Assembly (NCBI GenBank): GCA_019828565.1
Contig: JAHDYR010000005.1
Span: 1,116,001 to 1,180,000 of the forward strand
Length of the DNA: 64,000 nucleotides
Direction: 5' to 3'
Source of the DNA: Carpediemonas membranifera
Taxonomy: Eukaryota > Fornicata
A program made the position numbers and the translations under genes. The notes beneath the pieces are model-generated. The model was not told the DNA's origin, did not search any database, and worked only from the letters and a program-made list of their open reading frames with translations. Shown in pieces: positions 1 to 11,811 of the stretch (positions are counted from its first letter, which is position 1; each line of letters opens with the position of its first letter).

Positions 1-2609
1 TTCCAACGTCACCGTTGTGAAGCGTCACCGCGGGTATGAGCTTGACGTCCCAGTTGGAGTACTGGGCGCGCTTGCTCGTCATGGCCTGAGACACGTGGTT
101 GCTGACGACGTTGTCAATGACGATTGCCTTCACGCCAGGTTTCGTGAGGAGGATGTCCGCCCGCGCCTTCATAGGCTTGGTCCGGTCAATGGTCCACTCA
201 CTGGCCTTGTTCAACCACACCTCGGACTGGACTCTCCAGCCATAACCCTTCAGGTCTCTCACCAGCCCGTCCTTGATAGCGTTGTGACGCTCGTCGTCCA
301 GGCCTCCACGGAGGCATGGGCAGCACAGGGTGTGAGTAGCGTTGCACACAACGGACTGGTGGTTCACGGTGCGTGCCCTGCAGAGAGGGCAGACGTCAAA
401 TCCGGGCGTGAATGCGGGGAGGCCCAGGTGATTGCGGAAGATGGGGGCAACAGCGGCATCGGTTACCGAGCGCCCAAGAGAGGTCGGGTCGACCATCATG
501 AACGACCGAACGACGTTGGGCGAGACGGCGGCACTCACAGAGAGCTTGGTGGCAATAGATTCCTCAACGAGGCGAACCAAGTTCTTCTGCGTGTGGTCGG
601 CGTCAAGAGCCTTCACATCGTCCAAGCCACTAGGCCAGTTCGACGGCGTGTTGAGCTGGGGCGGGAGACACTTGATGGCACCCGTCACGCTGTCAGGTGA
701 GCGTGTAACACCCAGCCCTGCCAGTTGTCTCGTGGCCGCGAGGAACGCGGGAGCCCACACGACTGATGGCATTGCCAGCGCAAGCCCGCGTCTTTCGACC
801 GGCATACTCAGGCGGAGAGCAAAGTCGTCATCGACCTCAGCCTCGCTCGACAGGATTCGGAGGATGGCCGGGACCGCCTCTTTCTTCTCAAATCCGAGCT
901 CAGCCTCGTAGAGACCGTTGCCGACTCCACCCGTTGCGGGGGGAACGTTACGGAAGAAGTGCTCCCACTTTGTGAGCGCACAATACTTCGCAATGATCAA
1001 CGCAGGGGCAGTTGCCTCCGGCCCCTCCTTGGCCACCATCTCTCCGGCAGCGTTAAGGAGTTGCATCACGCGACTGTTGACCTTGGCCAACTCACCCATC
1101 GCATGAGCAGCGGACCCAACCGGAACGCCCACGAGAAACATGAACGCCCTAGATAGGCATCCATAAGCGTTCGATAAGTCGAGGGAGACAACAGTCCTCC
1201 CTCCTCGTAGACCCTGGTCACGCTGTCACTCAGCCTCTCCAGGCCGCACTTCTCCCCCACCCCATACTGATCCTTGAGGGTCCGGTCGACGTCGACCAGG
1301 CGGGCCCTCACAGCCCAGGCGAGAGCCTTCGCCGCAACCCGCCGAAGCGAGTCCCCGATGGCCACTCCTCGGATCTTCCCAGCCCCCTTGGGGACCGGGA
1401 CAATGATGCAGTGGCTCAATACCGCGGTGTAGGTCTCGCCGTTCAGGATGTCCTGTACGATCGGCATCAATGCGGCGATGAGGTCATGTCTGGCCACCTT
1501 CGCTGCTATTCTGATATGGAGGAAGGACAAGCCCGACGGCCCTGGGGCCGCCTCGGCCTTTAGAGCGTGTAGTACAGTCTTGAGGGTCCTAGCGGACACC
1601 TCAACTGACTGCAGTGGCTCTGCGGGGACGTCCTTAAACGGAACATCTGGGCGCAGGCCACTGTAATCCTCCTGCAGTCTCTTCAGCTCTACATCCACCT
1701 CCTGTGGTGACAGGCCCGCATCCTCAGCTACCAGCGCAGTGGCTGCCTTGGACACGAACCCGTGGCGAACCAGTCGCATCACCTTACGCCACTTGGACGG
1801 GCGGCGCTTGGGGCCTTTCGATGCAACCGGCGGTGCGTACAGCGCCTTCGGGTACTCGAGTACCGTCCTCAGGGCCGCGCGCTTCTCGTCCTCGCTCTCC
1901 ACGAGGGCCACCCGCTTGAGCTTCTCGATCAGGCCTCTGGCGAATTTCTCGCGTCCCCTCTTGGGGGAGCGATCTTGCCAAGGAAGAGAGCCTGTCCCGG
2001 TGGTAGGAACACGTCGGGTCGATGGGCTGGGTGAGCGGGAGGGGCAGTCGGGGGGCTTGCGGTGAAGCCCACCGCGGTGACGTGCGCTGCTGCGCTCGGC
2101 TGCGATGACAGCTGGCTACCAGGGGCGTGGACCTCTTCGACAGATGGAAGGAGACTGGCAGGGTCGTTGTTGCCCATCACGTTTCTCCTGATCTCTCGGA
2201 AGAATTCGGCCGCCACCGACGGAGCTGTTTTGGCAGAACGCAGCGGTGTTGCTTTGGGAGTACTGCTAAGAGTAACACCCGCCGCGTCTAAGAGCCGCTT
2301 GAAGGAATCTACGATGTCCTTCAGTGCTCTCACCGTCAAACGCACAATCTTCTTGTTGTTCACGTCCTTCATCAGCTCGACGATGGCCGCTTCGGAGCAC
2401 AGCGTATCAAACACTGTCTCTACATTGCACCAACGTGCGTCAATGAACTCAGCATTGACGAATTTCGCGTAGTCGGTACGAACAGTCTGCAGCAGAAGCT
2501 GTACGTCCCGAGCAAGCGCGTTTTCGCGCCAATCGGACGTTATGGAAACTCTCATCGCCATCTGGCCTCCAGGATCAGCCTGGGGCGCAGAAAATGACGA
2601 CATTTCCAT
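1..2609 (-). pseudogene. Family A RLE retrotransposon, unit 1 (partial, internally deleted)
   Basis: This is a partial copy of the family A element; the intact version is at 13442-16655. The window edge removes the last 60 or so codons. At about 1136 some 415 nt present in the other copies is missing. The lost piece carries the QGDPLSP and YQDD reverse transcriptase motifs, so this copy cannot make active RT. Single-base differences in homopolymers near 1197 and 1965 break the frame further. The N-terminal region (2609 to about 1960) and the C-terminal zinc finger and endonuclease region are still recognisable. The start is the ATG inside the conserved 5' segment, because the codon just upstream (GTG here) varies between copies. 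Confidence 0.85.
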
Positions 2610-2624
2610 TTCGGGAGGGAGCAC

Positions 2625-2841
2625 AGTTTATTGCCTTTTGGACGAACTGTATTGCGAGCGGCGAGGCGCAGCCGAGCTTCGCGAGCCTGAGCGCAGCGAA
2701 GACGTCACTCTAGTGGTCAGTATGTCGGGTTTGAGGCACTGCTCGCTCCGAAATCTCCCTTTCGACTCTCCACTCAGTCACAACGAACGCGAACGCGAAT
2801 AACGCGCAGATCACGCTCAAAGTACAGAAACAACATCAGTA
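2625..2841 (-). repeat. Family B 3' UTR
   Basis: This 217-nt 3' UTR of the B unit ends directly at the 5' end of the A unit to its left. It contains the 48-nt GC-rich element shared by A and B (2654-2701), which can form stem-loops (CTTCGC pairing with GCGAAG). On the minus strand an AATAAA lies a few bases from the element end. The junction reads GCACAG on the plus strand. Confidence 0.75.
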
Positions 2842-4658
2842 TTAGTGGTTGAGGCCATTAGCCTCAGCTTGACGGTGCGCAGCATCCGCCTGGCGCATGA
2901 ACGCATGGAACACATGAACTTGCTGCCGCATACAGGCCATCATGACCGCGTCGGCAATCTGCCCAACAGTTTCGGCATCAAGGCCCAAAACGTCGCGCAT
3001 CTCATCGGTCCATCCTCTCCCATGCACAGCACCAACACCACCACTCTGGCGAACGACCACGGGAATAACCCGGACGTTCCAGTTGGCGTACTGCTCCTTC
3101 TTGCTCCGCATAGATGCAGACGCGTGATTGCTCACCACTACGTCAAGCACAACGGGTTCGGTATGGCCCGGTCTGGTCAAGAGGAGGTCCGCCCGCGCCT
3201 TGACCCGTTTGGTCCGGTCCACAGTCCACTCGCTGCCCCGTCCGAGCCAATGCTCAACTCTTACGCGCCAGGGGTGCCCGCGCAGCAGTTTGGCGAGCGT
3301 GTCGCGAATTTGGTCGTGCCGCTCCGATCCCAGCCCCTCCCTCAGGAAGGGACAGGTAAGAGAATGCTCGGCTGAGCAGGGGACAGACCGGTGGTTAACA
3401 CTACGGGCCAGGCATAGCGGACAGACGTCGTGGCCTGTCTCAAAGGCAGGAAGGCCGACATGGTTGCGAAGCATCGGTGCAGCACCCTCGTCACAGGGGT
3501 TACGACCCATAGCGGCTGGATCAGCCGCGAGTAGAGACCTGATCACGTTTGGCGAGTCGACTGAAACAGTCAGTTGGCTGGAAATGTTATCCTGCAGGAG
3601 GCGTACCAACTTCTTCTGCGTGCTCTCGAGTGAGAGCTTTCTGACATCGCCATATGATGTCGGCCAATCCTTGGGCGTCGCGGCGAGAGCCGGGATGCAT
3701 GGCAGTGCGTCTTGGATGAGAGCCTCGGGCCTTTCGACCTTCAGCTCTATGAGTTGTCGTGCGGCACCCAGATAGGCTGGGGCCCACACAACAGAGGGCA
3801 TGGCCAATCCGAGCCCGCCTTGACTGACCGGCAGACAGAGCCTTGCGGCGAAGTCCTTATCAGTCTCTGCGCTGGACTGGAGCAGCTTCAGGATGGCGGG
3901 GACCACCTTCTGCTGTTCGAAGTCCAGTTGCGACTCGAACATGTCACCCCCGCCCGGCGAAACATTGCGGAAGAAGTGCTCCCACTTGGTGAGGGCACAC
4001 AGTTTCGTCACTAGGAGGGCAGGGGCGACGGCTTCCGCGCCAATGTCAGAGACCATCGATGCAGCAGCGTCAAGCAGCTCCATAACCTTGCGGTTAGCAG
4101 AGCCTAGCTCCCGCATGATGTGCGTGGCGGAGCCGATTGGAACACCAACCAGCTTGGTATCGCGTCTCCGTGGGACGCCACCAGTTGTGTTGCCGTCAAC
4201 GACATCCTTATGGGCTAGCACGCACTTGGCACGGTTGAGGCGGAGGCCAACCTCGTTGAACTTCTGAGCGGCGAGTTCTGTGAGATTGTTGGCCTCACGG
4301 CCGACCCCAGGCGACTGTAGCGGGCGGGTAGTGGTGGCTACAATGTCATCCTGGTAGGCACGGATGCACCACCCAGGGAAAGCCTCGCGCAAGACGTCCA
4401 GAATGGGCTTAACGCCTAAGCTGAAAAGAATTGGCGAGAGCGGGTCCCCTTGGTGAATGCCTTCAGCCGACCTCATGGTGATGCCGGAGGTAGAGAAAAG
4501 TAAGCCCCGTCGGTACATGGTCGACAGGTATGGGATGAGCGCCGGCATGTAGGCCGCCACCACCTTCATGGCGAAGGCCCTCGACAAGCATCCATAGGCG
4601 TTGGAAAGGTCGAGCACTGTACCGCCACTTCGGTAGACTGCACTCACCTCCTCTCCCA
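2842..4658 (-). pseudogene. Family B RLE retrotransposon, unit 2, C-terminal part (split by LINE)
   Basis: This is the 3' half of a B-family element: most of the RT palm and thumb, then the CCHC finger and restriction-like endonuclease. QGDPLSP, YQDD, a CX2CX6HX4C finger and the endonuclease RAD...LDVVV core are all visible. A 6-nt in-frame deletion relative to unit 7 removes two residues just before the LDLSNAYG (palm motif A) segment. The ORF is cut at 4658 by the LINE, and its 5' half resumes at 11799. Rejoined across the insertion, the copy would be close to full length. Confidence 0.88.
4646..4658. repeat. Target-site duplication of LINE1, left copy
   Basis: ACCTCCTCTCCCA occurs here and again at 11799-11811. 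The uninterrupted B unit at 24185-27408 has the sequence once, so the empty site is known. The first A could belong to the A-rich tail, making the duplication 12 or 13 bp. Confidence 0.9.
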
Positions 4659-4673
4659 TTTTTTTTCCGCACC

Positions 4674-6174
4674 ATGGGCAAAAGTAGTTCTGGCTACAGA
4701 GGCCCAATCTTAGTGAAAGACACTGGTCCGCAACCACAAAGTACCACTGCTGCTCAAAGCAGTATCGCCGACCAACGCTTCCTGACGAGGAAGCACCTCA
4801 AATATGTTTCATCCGCCCCTCCTGTCCTCAAAAGACAACTACTAGCAGGCATTGCCTTTATTGGGGACCCCGTAATCATCCATCCCTTCAAAACTGAGCT
4901 TGCAACACACTCATCGACGGGCAATTTCGTCTCGGTGGCAATCCCAAACCTAAAACGGGACAACGCCCGCTATAAGCGGGCTAAGGATGCCTGTAATGAC
5001 CTACTCCAAGATGCTGAGCACCTTGCAGCTGCATTTGGGCTCTCCATCCGGGAAGGTATCCTCAAACTCTTTCCCCTCATTGCCTATGATCTTGTCCACA
5101 CGGTTGGAACGCTTAAGGCTGCCCTAATCCACTGCAGGTTCACGGGACTCCCCCCAGCTAGCAGCATGGACTGGAGCAAGTTCGCAGATTTCATCTCCGC
5201 CAGATGCCCTACAGTGTTAGACCAACGGAACGATCCTTGGCCTCCAACCATATCCACTGTCCCGAACTCTCCGAGCCTGACATGGCAGGCAGTCGGTCAA
5301 AGAGAGCCTCTTGGTCCCCGCATCGCTCACTCCGGCCGGCCCGGCCCCATTGTATCTCCGGATGGTCTCAACCTCACGCCGTTCATGGGCCTCGAGGTAA
5401 TCCACTTACTGTATGGCGCCTCTCCCGTGTTGGGAGGACATGCGATGACTGAGCTTTATGCCGAATGGGGTGGAGCCACAGCGGCCGACCTTCAGTCTTC
5501 CTTATCGAATACCTTATCAGACAGCCTTATCTCTCCCATTCGCCGGAAGGCCTATCCAGTCGATGACTCTACTATATCCATAAGTTCCTGTTCAAACTCT
5601 GATGTTGAGCTCGCAAGCCCGATCCCTGTTAGCGTGGAAGAGGTTGCGCGGCAGATTCGGAAAGAAATATCGTCTTGCGAAGAGAACAGCATTTATCCAT
5701 CATCCCCGATCGTAGCTGAGGAGCCTAACGCCCGTTGGGGCCCTCTCATGAGCATCCCAGTTCACGCCGACGGCAACTGTGGCCTTCACTCACTTGCTGT
5801 CTCTCTGGGTATGACGGGCCTGACGAGACGAGAAGCCGTGTCGAAACTTGCCTCCGCCATCCAGAATGGTACAGTGGATCTTAACTCCTCGTGGAGATCC
5901 ACGGTGCGCACTTTAACCACACACACCACCGCTAGCGACATTGGTAGTGCCTTCCTATCCACCACAGACCTCCGCAATATTGCATCGCTCTTTGGAAAAA
6001 AATGTGCTTATTGCTCATCGATATGATGCCAACACAGTCTCAGTAACCATCCCAGCATTATCCGAGTTCTCTACACTTCCTCTCAATATTGACGCGCTCA
6101 AAACGATGCTCAAAACCGATTACATCCTCATTAGACTGAGTGCTCTGCACTTCACGCCTCTTTTCCGTCTGTGA
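4674..6174 (+). pseudogene. LINE1 ORF segment 1: N-terminal region plus OTU-like protease
   Basis: The ORF opens at ATG 4674, close to the element's 5' end. Residues 1 to about 350 match no domain I recognise. An OTU-like cysteine protease follows: HADGNCGLHS holds the likely catalytic Cys (codon 5778-5780, residue 369). The likely catalytic His is in LHFTPL (codon 6148-6150). The two halves are in different frames, separated by an A7 run at about 5996-6002, so a single-base indel would restore the domain. OTU proteases usually cleave ubiquitin chains; in a retrotransposon the role is unknown (protein processing or removal of host ubiquitin marks are guesses). Another frame change follows the TGA at 6172. 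Confidence 0.75.
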
Positions 6175-6176
6175 GG

Positions 6177-9100
6177 AGCGCAGAAGCAAGGCGCCTGCAA
6201 TATGCTGAATATCGTCCAAGAAGAGCCCCCTCTAGTGTGGCTCGCAACAACATCGCCGCTGAAGGCCTCGATAGCGCCCCCTCTAGTGTGGCCCGCAACA
6301 ACATCGCCGCTGAAGGCCTCGATAGCGCCCCCTCTAGTGTGGCCCGCAACAACATCGCCGCTGGAGGCCTCGATAGCGCCCCCTCTAGTGTGGCCCGCAA
6401 CAACATCGCCGCTGGAGGCCTCGATAGCGCCCCCTCTAGTGTGGCCCGCAACAACATCGCCGCTGAAGGCCTCGATAGCGCCCCCTCTAGTGTGGCCCGC
6501 AACAACATCGCCGCTGAAGGCCTCGATAGCGCCCCCTCTAGTGTGGCCCGCAACAACCGTGATGGCGTCCATGGCGCTCTCATAGGCTTGTCTGGCAAGA
6601 GAGAGGGTCCTGTTTCTCATATCCTAGTGGTCGACTTTGAAGGACTAGGAACTGCCGTAGACCGCAGAGCCACCAAACAGAGTCGCGTCTCATATCCCGT
6701 AGAGGCCGGCGCCACACTCCTAGCCCGCGTCAAGGATCCTGAAACGGGGATAATGATGTGGGACGTCGCAGGGGTCCACTGGGGCGGCTTAGAAGTTGAT
6801 ATCCCAGCGCAGTTAATGCAGACAGCTTTATACCAAGCGGCAGTTGTTCATGGGTGTCCTCCCATGAGCTTCAGAGTACACCCCGACCACCCCGGGATCT
6901 CATTCCCCAGCCCGACCGACTGGCTTCACCACCTCACGGTCATAGTGAGCTCCCTCCCGAACTGCATCATGGTCGCCAAAGACCCGAGACTTGAGAACTC
7001 CGTCCTAGAGTCATGGGTCTCGGAAAGCGATGCCCCCTTCCTTGACAAGGTCTATGACATAAGTGATCTAGAGTCCATAGACAAAAGATCCTTTGGGCAT
7101 ATCCATGACTACTGCCGTTCACCCGAGTTCTCTGAGGCGATGTCGATAGCCCAATGTCTCACAATGGTGAAGTGCCCCTGCCCGTACCACATTGGAACAG
7201 ATCCAGGCTACCATTGTGCTCTCAGTGACACTGTAGCTTTCGCGGCGGTACTGCACACAGTCTCATGTCTCGACCGAACATCTAGGGGAGCTATCACATC
7301 CACGTACTCTGAAATCACTGATGCATGGAGGAAAGACTTGGATGTCCTCATCGGCAACTGGTCCTCTCTCCTGCCCGACCTGGCCGTGCTACTACTCCAA
7401 GACCTCCACCTGCCAACGCTTGAGGAGCTGCACCACATCCTCAAGGAGTACGTAATAGCACCTAAGGGTGGCTGCTCCTTCCCCACAGGTGATAGGGCCA
7501 GACAGGCTATGACGTGCCGTCAATTTATTGCAGTGCGGAGCCCAGCTCGGCGAGGGTGGGAATGGTTTGATCCTCTTGCCAAGATGATAGCGGTGGCGGA
7601 TGCGGCAGGCATAGTCCCTCCAAACAGCCTAGAACAGCCATTCATCAGGATAGCGACGGTGAATAACGACAGCTCCTTCAGCAATCAGTTGACGGCTCAG
7701 CAAGTTTACTGGGAGTGCCCTCCTCACCGAGACCTACCGCAATCTGCTGCAGAGCTTCTGGCTCTCAACGTTCCTCCCTCGGCAGACAACTCCAAAGGAG
7801 TAGTCAAGAGGTCCTACAGAGCGCCGGATCATTGGTTTCTAGTCCCGAGAATCCCCAACAAGCCAGTGCGAGGGCTCCGCAAAGTCAGACTGAGAGGGCC
7901 CATGACTCGAGGAGACATGGATGCCCTCATACAGAAGGCAGAAACAGCATGGGTCAGCGAAGCGTGGGACCTTTCTCCGGTGTTCAAAGCTCTCCAGAGT
8001 GCCCGAGCTCACGACGGTAACTGGAGTAAGGTTGAGCCACCGGCTTCTTCCACGCCAGCTCCAAGCTTAGCCACGCGAGTCTCGCCTGCGACCTTCAGGA
8101 ATCAGAGAGGGCGAAGTCAAGCAGGTAGACGACCAGTAAATGGTCACCTCTACTCGTGGAATTGCACATCACTCAACATCACCAAGATGACTCTTGCTCT
8201 AGTACAAGACGTGGACATCATGGCCATTCAGGAGCTATGGTGGTGGGCCCAGTCCCCGGAGCTGCCCACAACGAATGACAAGGTCCTGCTATACCACGGA
8301 GTGATCAAGTCAGAGTCCGAGACAAAGCATCTAGGCGTAGGCATCATGCTGAGGAAGGAATTAGCTGAGCTCTGCACATACGTCGAGAACCAACCCCACT
8401 CTCCAAGGTTGATTCAAGCTGACCTAGGCTGCGTGTTTGTAACAGCTGGCAAACTGAAGGTCCGTGTCATGTCCATCTATAGTCCATGCACGGGAGCACA
8501 AGCCAAGAAAGAGTTCCACACTCTACTGTCCTCCGAGGTGAAGAAAGCTATTGAGCAAGGGCTCCAAGTTCTTGTCATGGGAGACTTCAACACGAACCTA
8601 CTAGATCCATCGACGCTGTGGGCTACCACCCTAAAGGAGTGTGGCTTGAGACTGGTAGTGCCCGACGGCCCGACCTTCATGGACAGAGTAATTGATGGCA
8701 TCGCAGCAACACCTAAGCTGGCTGATCTCATCAAGAAGCCGCTCACAGTATCCCTTGAACCCAAAGGACACAGAGCGGTTGTAGCAAGATCAGGCATAAC
8801 GGGTTACTTTCGCACGAGGAGCAAGGCAACAGCAGTCCTCAACGAAAGACATGTGGCTAACGTACTTGAATGCAGCAAGGATCATCGAAAGGCGAGGACT
8901 CTCCTGAGGAACATCAGCCACCTTGATGTCGACCAAGCCTTTCAAAGCCTGACGTCGACTATCAACCGATGGGCGTTGGTGGACACTGCGGCCTCACATG
9001 AAGTGAGAGAAGTCGAGAGAGCAGAAGACTACGACCACTGGTTTGTCGCCGGAGAGCAGATCGGTATTTCCCCTGAACGGCTCTATGAGCTCATCATTGA

Positions 9101-9345
9101 GGATCATCGCCACCAACATCAGCTCAAGGAGAGGACGAGCAGAGGCCCCAAAGCTCTCGTGTGCTCTGAGCTATCATCAGCAATGCTATCAGTAGCGTTA
9201 GCATCCTCGGAGAGCCACGCCCACTCAACACTCAAAGCCTACCATGCCCGAGCCAAGCGAGTCTCTGAGAGCATGGATGTCATGTCCCCTGAATTCTTTA
9301 GATACGTCCATTGGAAGCTTTTTGAAGGGGCAGGCCAGAGTGTCT
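6177..9345 (+). pseudogene. LINE1 ORF segment 2: DEDDh exonuclease-like domain and AP endonuclease
   Basis: One long frame covers two nucleases. The first has a DEDDh pattern: DFE at 6633-6641, an Asp in AKDPRLEN at 6981-6983, and HCALSD (HX4D) at 7212-7229. The nearby cysteines and His (CPCPYH) resemble Maelstrom-type members of the DnaQ fold, but that is a weak resemblance. The second is an AP endonuclease-like domain typical of LINEs: an N-terminal WNCTSLN strand, QELWW with its Glu at 8232-8234, GDFN near 8580, and a late GHRAVV with the catalytic-type His. The endonuclease would nick the target for reverse transcription. The exonuclease has no standard role in LINEs. The frame is lost near 9345. 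Confidence 0.75.
6225..6557 (+). repeat. 51-bp in-frame minisatellite, about 6.5 copies
   Basis: Six full 51-bp units and a 27-bp partial unit lie between the OTU and exonuclease modules. Since 51 is 3x17, the array adds a 17-residue repeat (core SSVARNNIAA) without shifting frame. Units differ mainly at one codon (GAA or GGA). All frames stay open across it, giving spurious ORFs on both strands. Confidence 0.95.
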
Positions 9346-11363
9346 GGTCTTCGCAGAGACCTGGAAGGCTTACTCAGAGGACCCGGCCTTCCTGCTACCA
9401 CCACAGTAGGAGGCAGAGTGATCACCAACCGAGAAGAAGTAGCCAAGGCCTTCGAGGAGTGGTATGCGTCAGTATCATATGTGGCAGGAGCAGTAGAACC
9501 ATCCATCTCTCGCCCCCGATATAGAGCTCGAAATCACGGACACTCTCCTGGAAGGGGCTCTCAAATCTGCCAAGAATAGATCAGCCCCAGGCAGTGATGG
9601 ACTAACCCCGGCAATTTTCAAATATTGCCCAGTCCTCAAGGAGGCGCTCAAGACTCTGCTACAGAAGTGCATTGACCAACTCAAGACCCCAGCAGAGTGG
9701 CATACCGCCGTGGTAATTCCATTGAAAAAGCCCGGCTCTACTAGCGATGCTCCTGTGGCGTTCAGACCTATCTCCCTACTTTCCACAGCCCACAAGGTGC
9801 TCGGCACAATGATGATCCGCACGATTGACCGAGACAACCCTCTTCCCCCTGAACAATACGGTGCAAGGCCGGGTGTTTCATCGGTTGATGCACTATGGGC
9901 TATTGAGCACGCGAGACGTGGGTTCAAAGCGACCCACATTGGGACTCTGGACGTGGCTAAGGCCTTTGACCGTGTCCCGAGGAGAGATGCATTGGACTCG
10001 TTGAGGGGGAACAGAAGGGCCATTGAGATGTTGAAGGAGATGCATTTGCACACAAGGATCTCTATGCGAGGTAGCAGCACTAGCGCCGCTACCAACACAG
10101 GAGTACGGCAAGGATGCACCACTGCTCCCTTCATCTTCACAAGATACCTTGCGGAAGTCCCTCACATCATTGCAAGCTTAACCGCTCTAGGGAAGGGAAG
10201 CAATTGAGAAGCTTCCTCCCGACATAGAGACCCTGAGACGAGTGGCAGCAAGGCCGTGCGTTCCCTGGATTGTCACAGTCCTGTTCGTTGATGACATTAC
10301 AATAGTAGCTCCCTCCCTTAAGTGGTTGGAGGCAGCACTTACGGCGGCATGGACATGCATGCTAGCGCTATCCTTGGAGCCCAACGATAAGACCACCTAT
10401 GTCTCAGAGGACGACACCCCCTCCCTCACCATCCATGGCAATCCAGTCATTAAGAGAGACGCGGTCAAGCTCCTAGGGGTCCTCTTCGATACGTCCCGAG
10501 ACTTCTCCACCCAGAATAGGACTATGGGCGAAAGGATAGACAGAGAGCTACGACTACTGAGAGCTAGCGGCGTGATGCACTCCAAGTTCTGTCCTCGCAT
10601 TGTAGAGGTCTACACCCTCCCCAAGCTGCTGTACGGGTGGAGCGTCTGGGCTAATCATAAGGCTGTCTCCCAGGTAGGCAAGCTTGCATCGGCAGCCCTA
10701 AGGATCAGCCCAACTGCATCGGAGGCGAAGTACCTGGAGCTAGGCTGGCTGCATCCAGAGGCAATGCTCCTGCTGGACAGATTCAAGCAAGGGGTGAGAT
10801 GGGCGAGAATCCATCCGGGCAAGGATCTCCCAGACTGCATTGCTGAGGCACAAGGCAGCCTTGGCCTGTCCCACTCCGACAGCCTTGACCTAGCAGCCTG
10901 TCGAGCAGCCCAGCTCTCTCACGACATAATCTGCCGTGGTAACAAAGTGGCTGTCAGGAGATACGTCACGGAGTCGGCACTCACCCGCCCTTTTACCCGC
11001 TCTAACTACCCGGCCAGGCAGCCATACCTCGACCATCTAACGGCTGGGCTAGCGAAGCGCCTCGCGATGCTACGGCTATCGTGTCTACCAATGCCAACGA
11101 GAGGGGCTCTTCCTGACGCGTGGCAGCCGGTCAGGGGAATCCTACAGGACCTGAAGGATGAACCGGAAGCCGCCGCAGCTCTTGAGGCATGTCCTCTCTG
11201 TCAGGGTGAGGCCATCGCCGCGGCTGTGATTGAGATCCTGACGTCCCCTACCAAGACCTTAGCAGTGCTGAGATCCAGGACGTGGGTTGTCCTGAACCAG
11301 ACCCACTTGGCTAAGTGCGACCACTTCAAGATTAACCCCATCCTCCTTTTCAAGGACCCCTGA
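9346..11363 (+). pseudogene. LINE1 ORF segment 3: reverse transcriptase and C-terminal region
   Basis: RT motifs are spread over three frames: RSAPGSDGLTP near 9585, FRPISLLST near 9765, LDVAKAFDRVP near 9950, VRQGCTTAPF near 10110 and the catalytic FVDD at 10284-10295. Frame breaks fall at about 9345, 9500 and 10196, the last in a G-rich run. After the RT comes a C-terminal region with a CPLC pair near 11190 and HLAKCDH near 11310, perhaps a degenerate zinc finger. The stop is TGA at 11361-11363. Confidence 0.85.
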
Positions 11364-11782
11364 CCCTGAGCAGGCGTGACGACGCCAAGCTCACACATAT
11401 GTTGAGTGTACTTTGTGACGCGTGACTGGTAGGTTCCCTCGCTTACATAGGAAAACGCCACCGTCCTCCCCGGTCTCAGGACCTCCTCGATCATCGTCCT
11501 GAGGGAGCCCCATCGGGCTCGGAGCACAGAGTCCCGCAGCGCCAAGAGCTGGAAGTTGTGAGCTGGCCGACCCGCGTGGGTCATCTTTTTACCCTTCTTC
11601 GAAGGGGTTTTAGGCCCTCCTCTCCCTGCAGCTTCAGAACAGTACTCTTGGGCGCCGCAGCTCTGGCTTCCAATGTTATGAGAACCGTTGCCCTCCTGCG
11701 GCTGATCACCGCTCGTCTGGCTCGGGTTGTGGCCAGTGCCTGGAGGTGGACACCCCGGCACTGTATCAAAAAATAAACTCAA
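11201..11782 (-). other. Antisense ORF of 193 codons over the LINE1 3' end
   Basis: An open frame runs antisense across the end of the LINE1 coding region and its 435-nt 3' UTR. The middle part (EGTYQSRVTKYTQHMCELGV) loosely recalls the helical core-binding domain of tyrosine recombinases, but no catalytic R..HXXR..Y follows. It could be a fragment captured by the LINE, or chance. Confidence 0.25.
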
Positions 11783-11798
11783 AAACTCAAAAACTCAA
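11364..11798 (+). other. LINE1 3' UTR and A-rich tail
   Basis: A 435-nt stretch after the RT stop ends in AAATAAACTC and ACTCAAAA-type repeats at about 11768-11798, directly before the right target-site duplication. No AAUAAA-plus-long-poly(A) structure is present, so the tail is a short A-rich microsatellite like that of several LINE clades. Confidence 0.75.
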
Positions 11799-11811
11799 AC
11801 CTCCTCTCCCA
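11799..11811. repeat. Target-site duplication of LINE1, right copy
   Basis: ACCTCCTCTCCCA matches 4646-4658 exactly. The interrupted B coding sequence resumes here. Confidence 0.9.

Larger units (their letters stand above)
4659..11798 (+). mobile_element. LINE1: non-LTR retrotransposon with OTU, DEDDh exonuclease, APE and RT modules
   Basis: A 7.14 kb insertion inside B unit 2, opposite in orientation to its host. It begins with a T-run and an ATG 15 nt in, and ends in an A-rich tail made of ACTCAAAA-like repeats. Modules in order: OTU-like cysteine protease (about 5750-6170), 51-bp minisatellite (6225-6557), DEDDh exonuclease-like domain (6618-7260), AP endonuclease-like domain (8150-8800), RT (9560-10400), and a C-terminal region with a CPLC motif (about 11190). 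At least five frame breaks are present, several in homopolymers. OTU domains are known in some LINE clades; I do not know of a described LINE that pairs one with a DEDDh exonuclease. Confidence 0.9.

Noticed and set aside
2845-3775. Plus-strand ORFs opposite the B units (176 and 215 codons)
   Set aside because: Same reason: antisense to the RT and endonuclease frame, with no independent support.
6120-6620. Repetitive minus- and plus-strand ORFs of 127-166 codons over the minisatellite
   Set aside because: The 51-bp repeat lacks stops in all frames, so these are by-products; only the frame leading into the exonuclease is kept.
9475-10140. 221-codon minus-strand ORF in the LINE
   Set aside because: It lies opposite the RT, whose motifs are clear on the plus strand.
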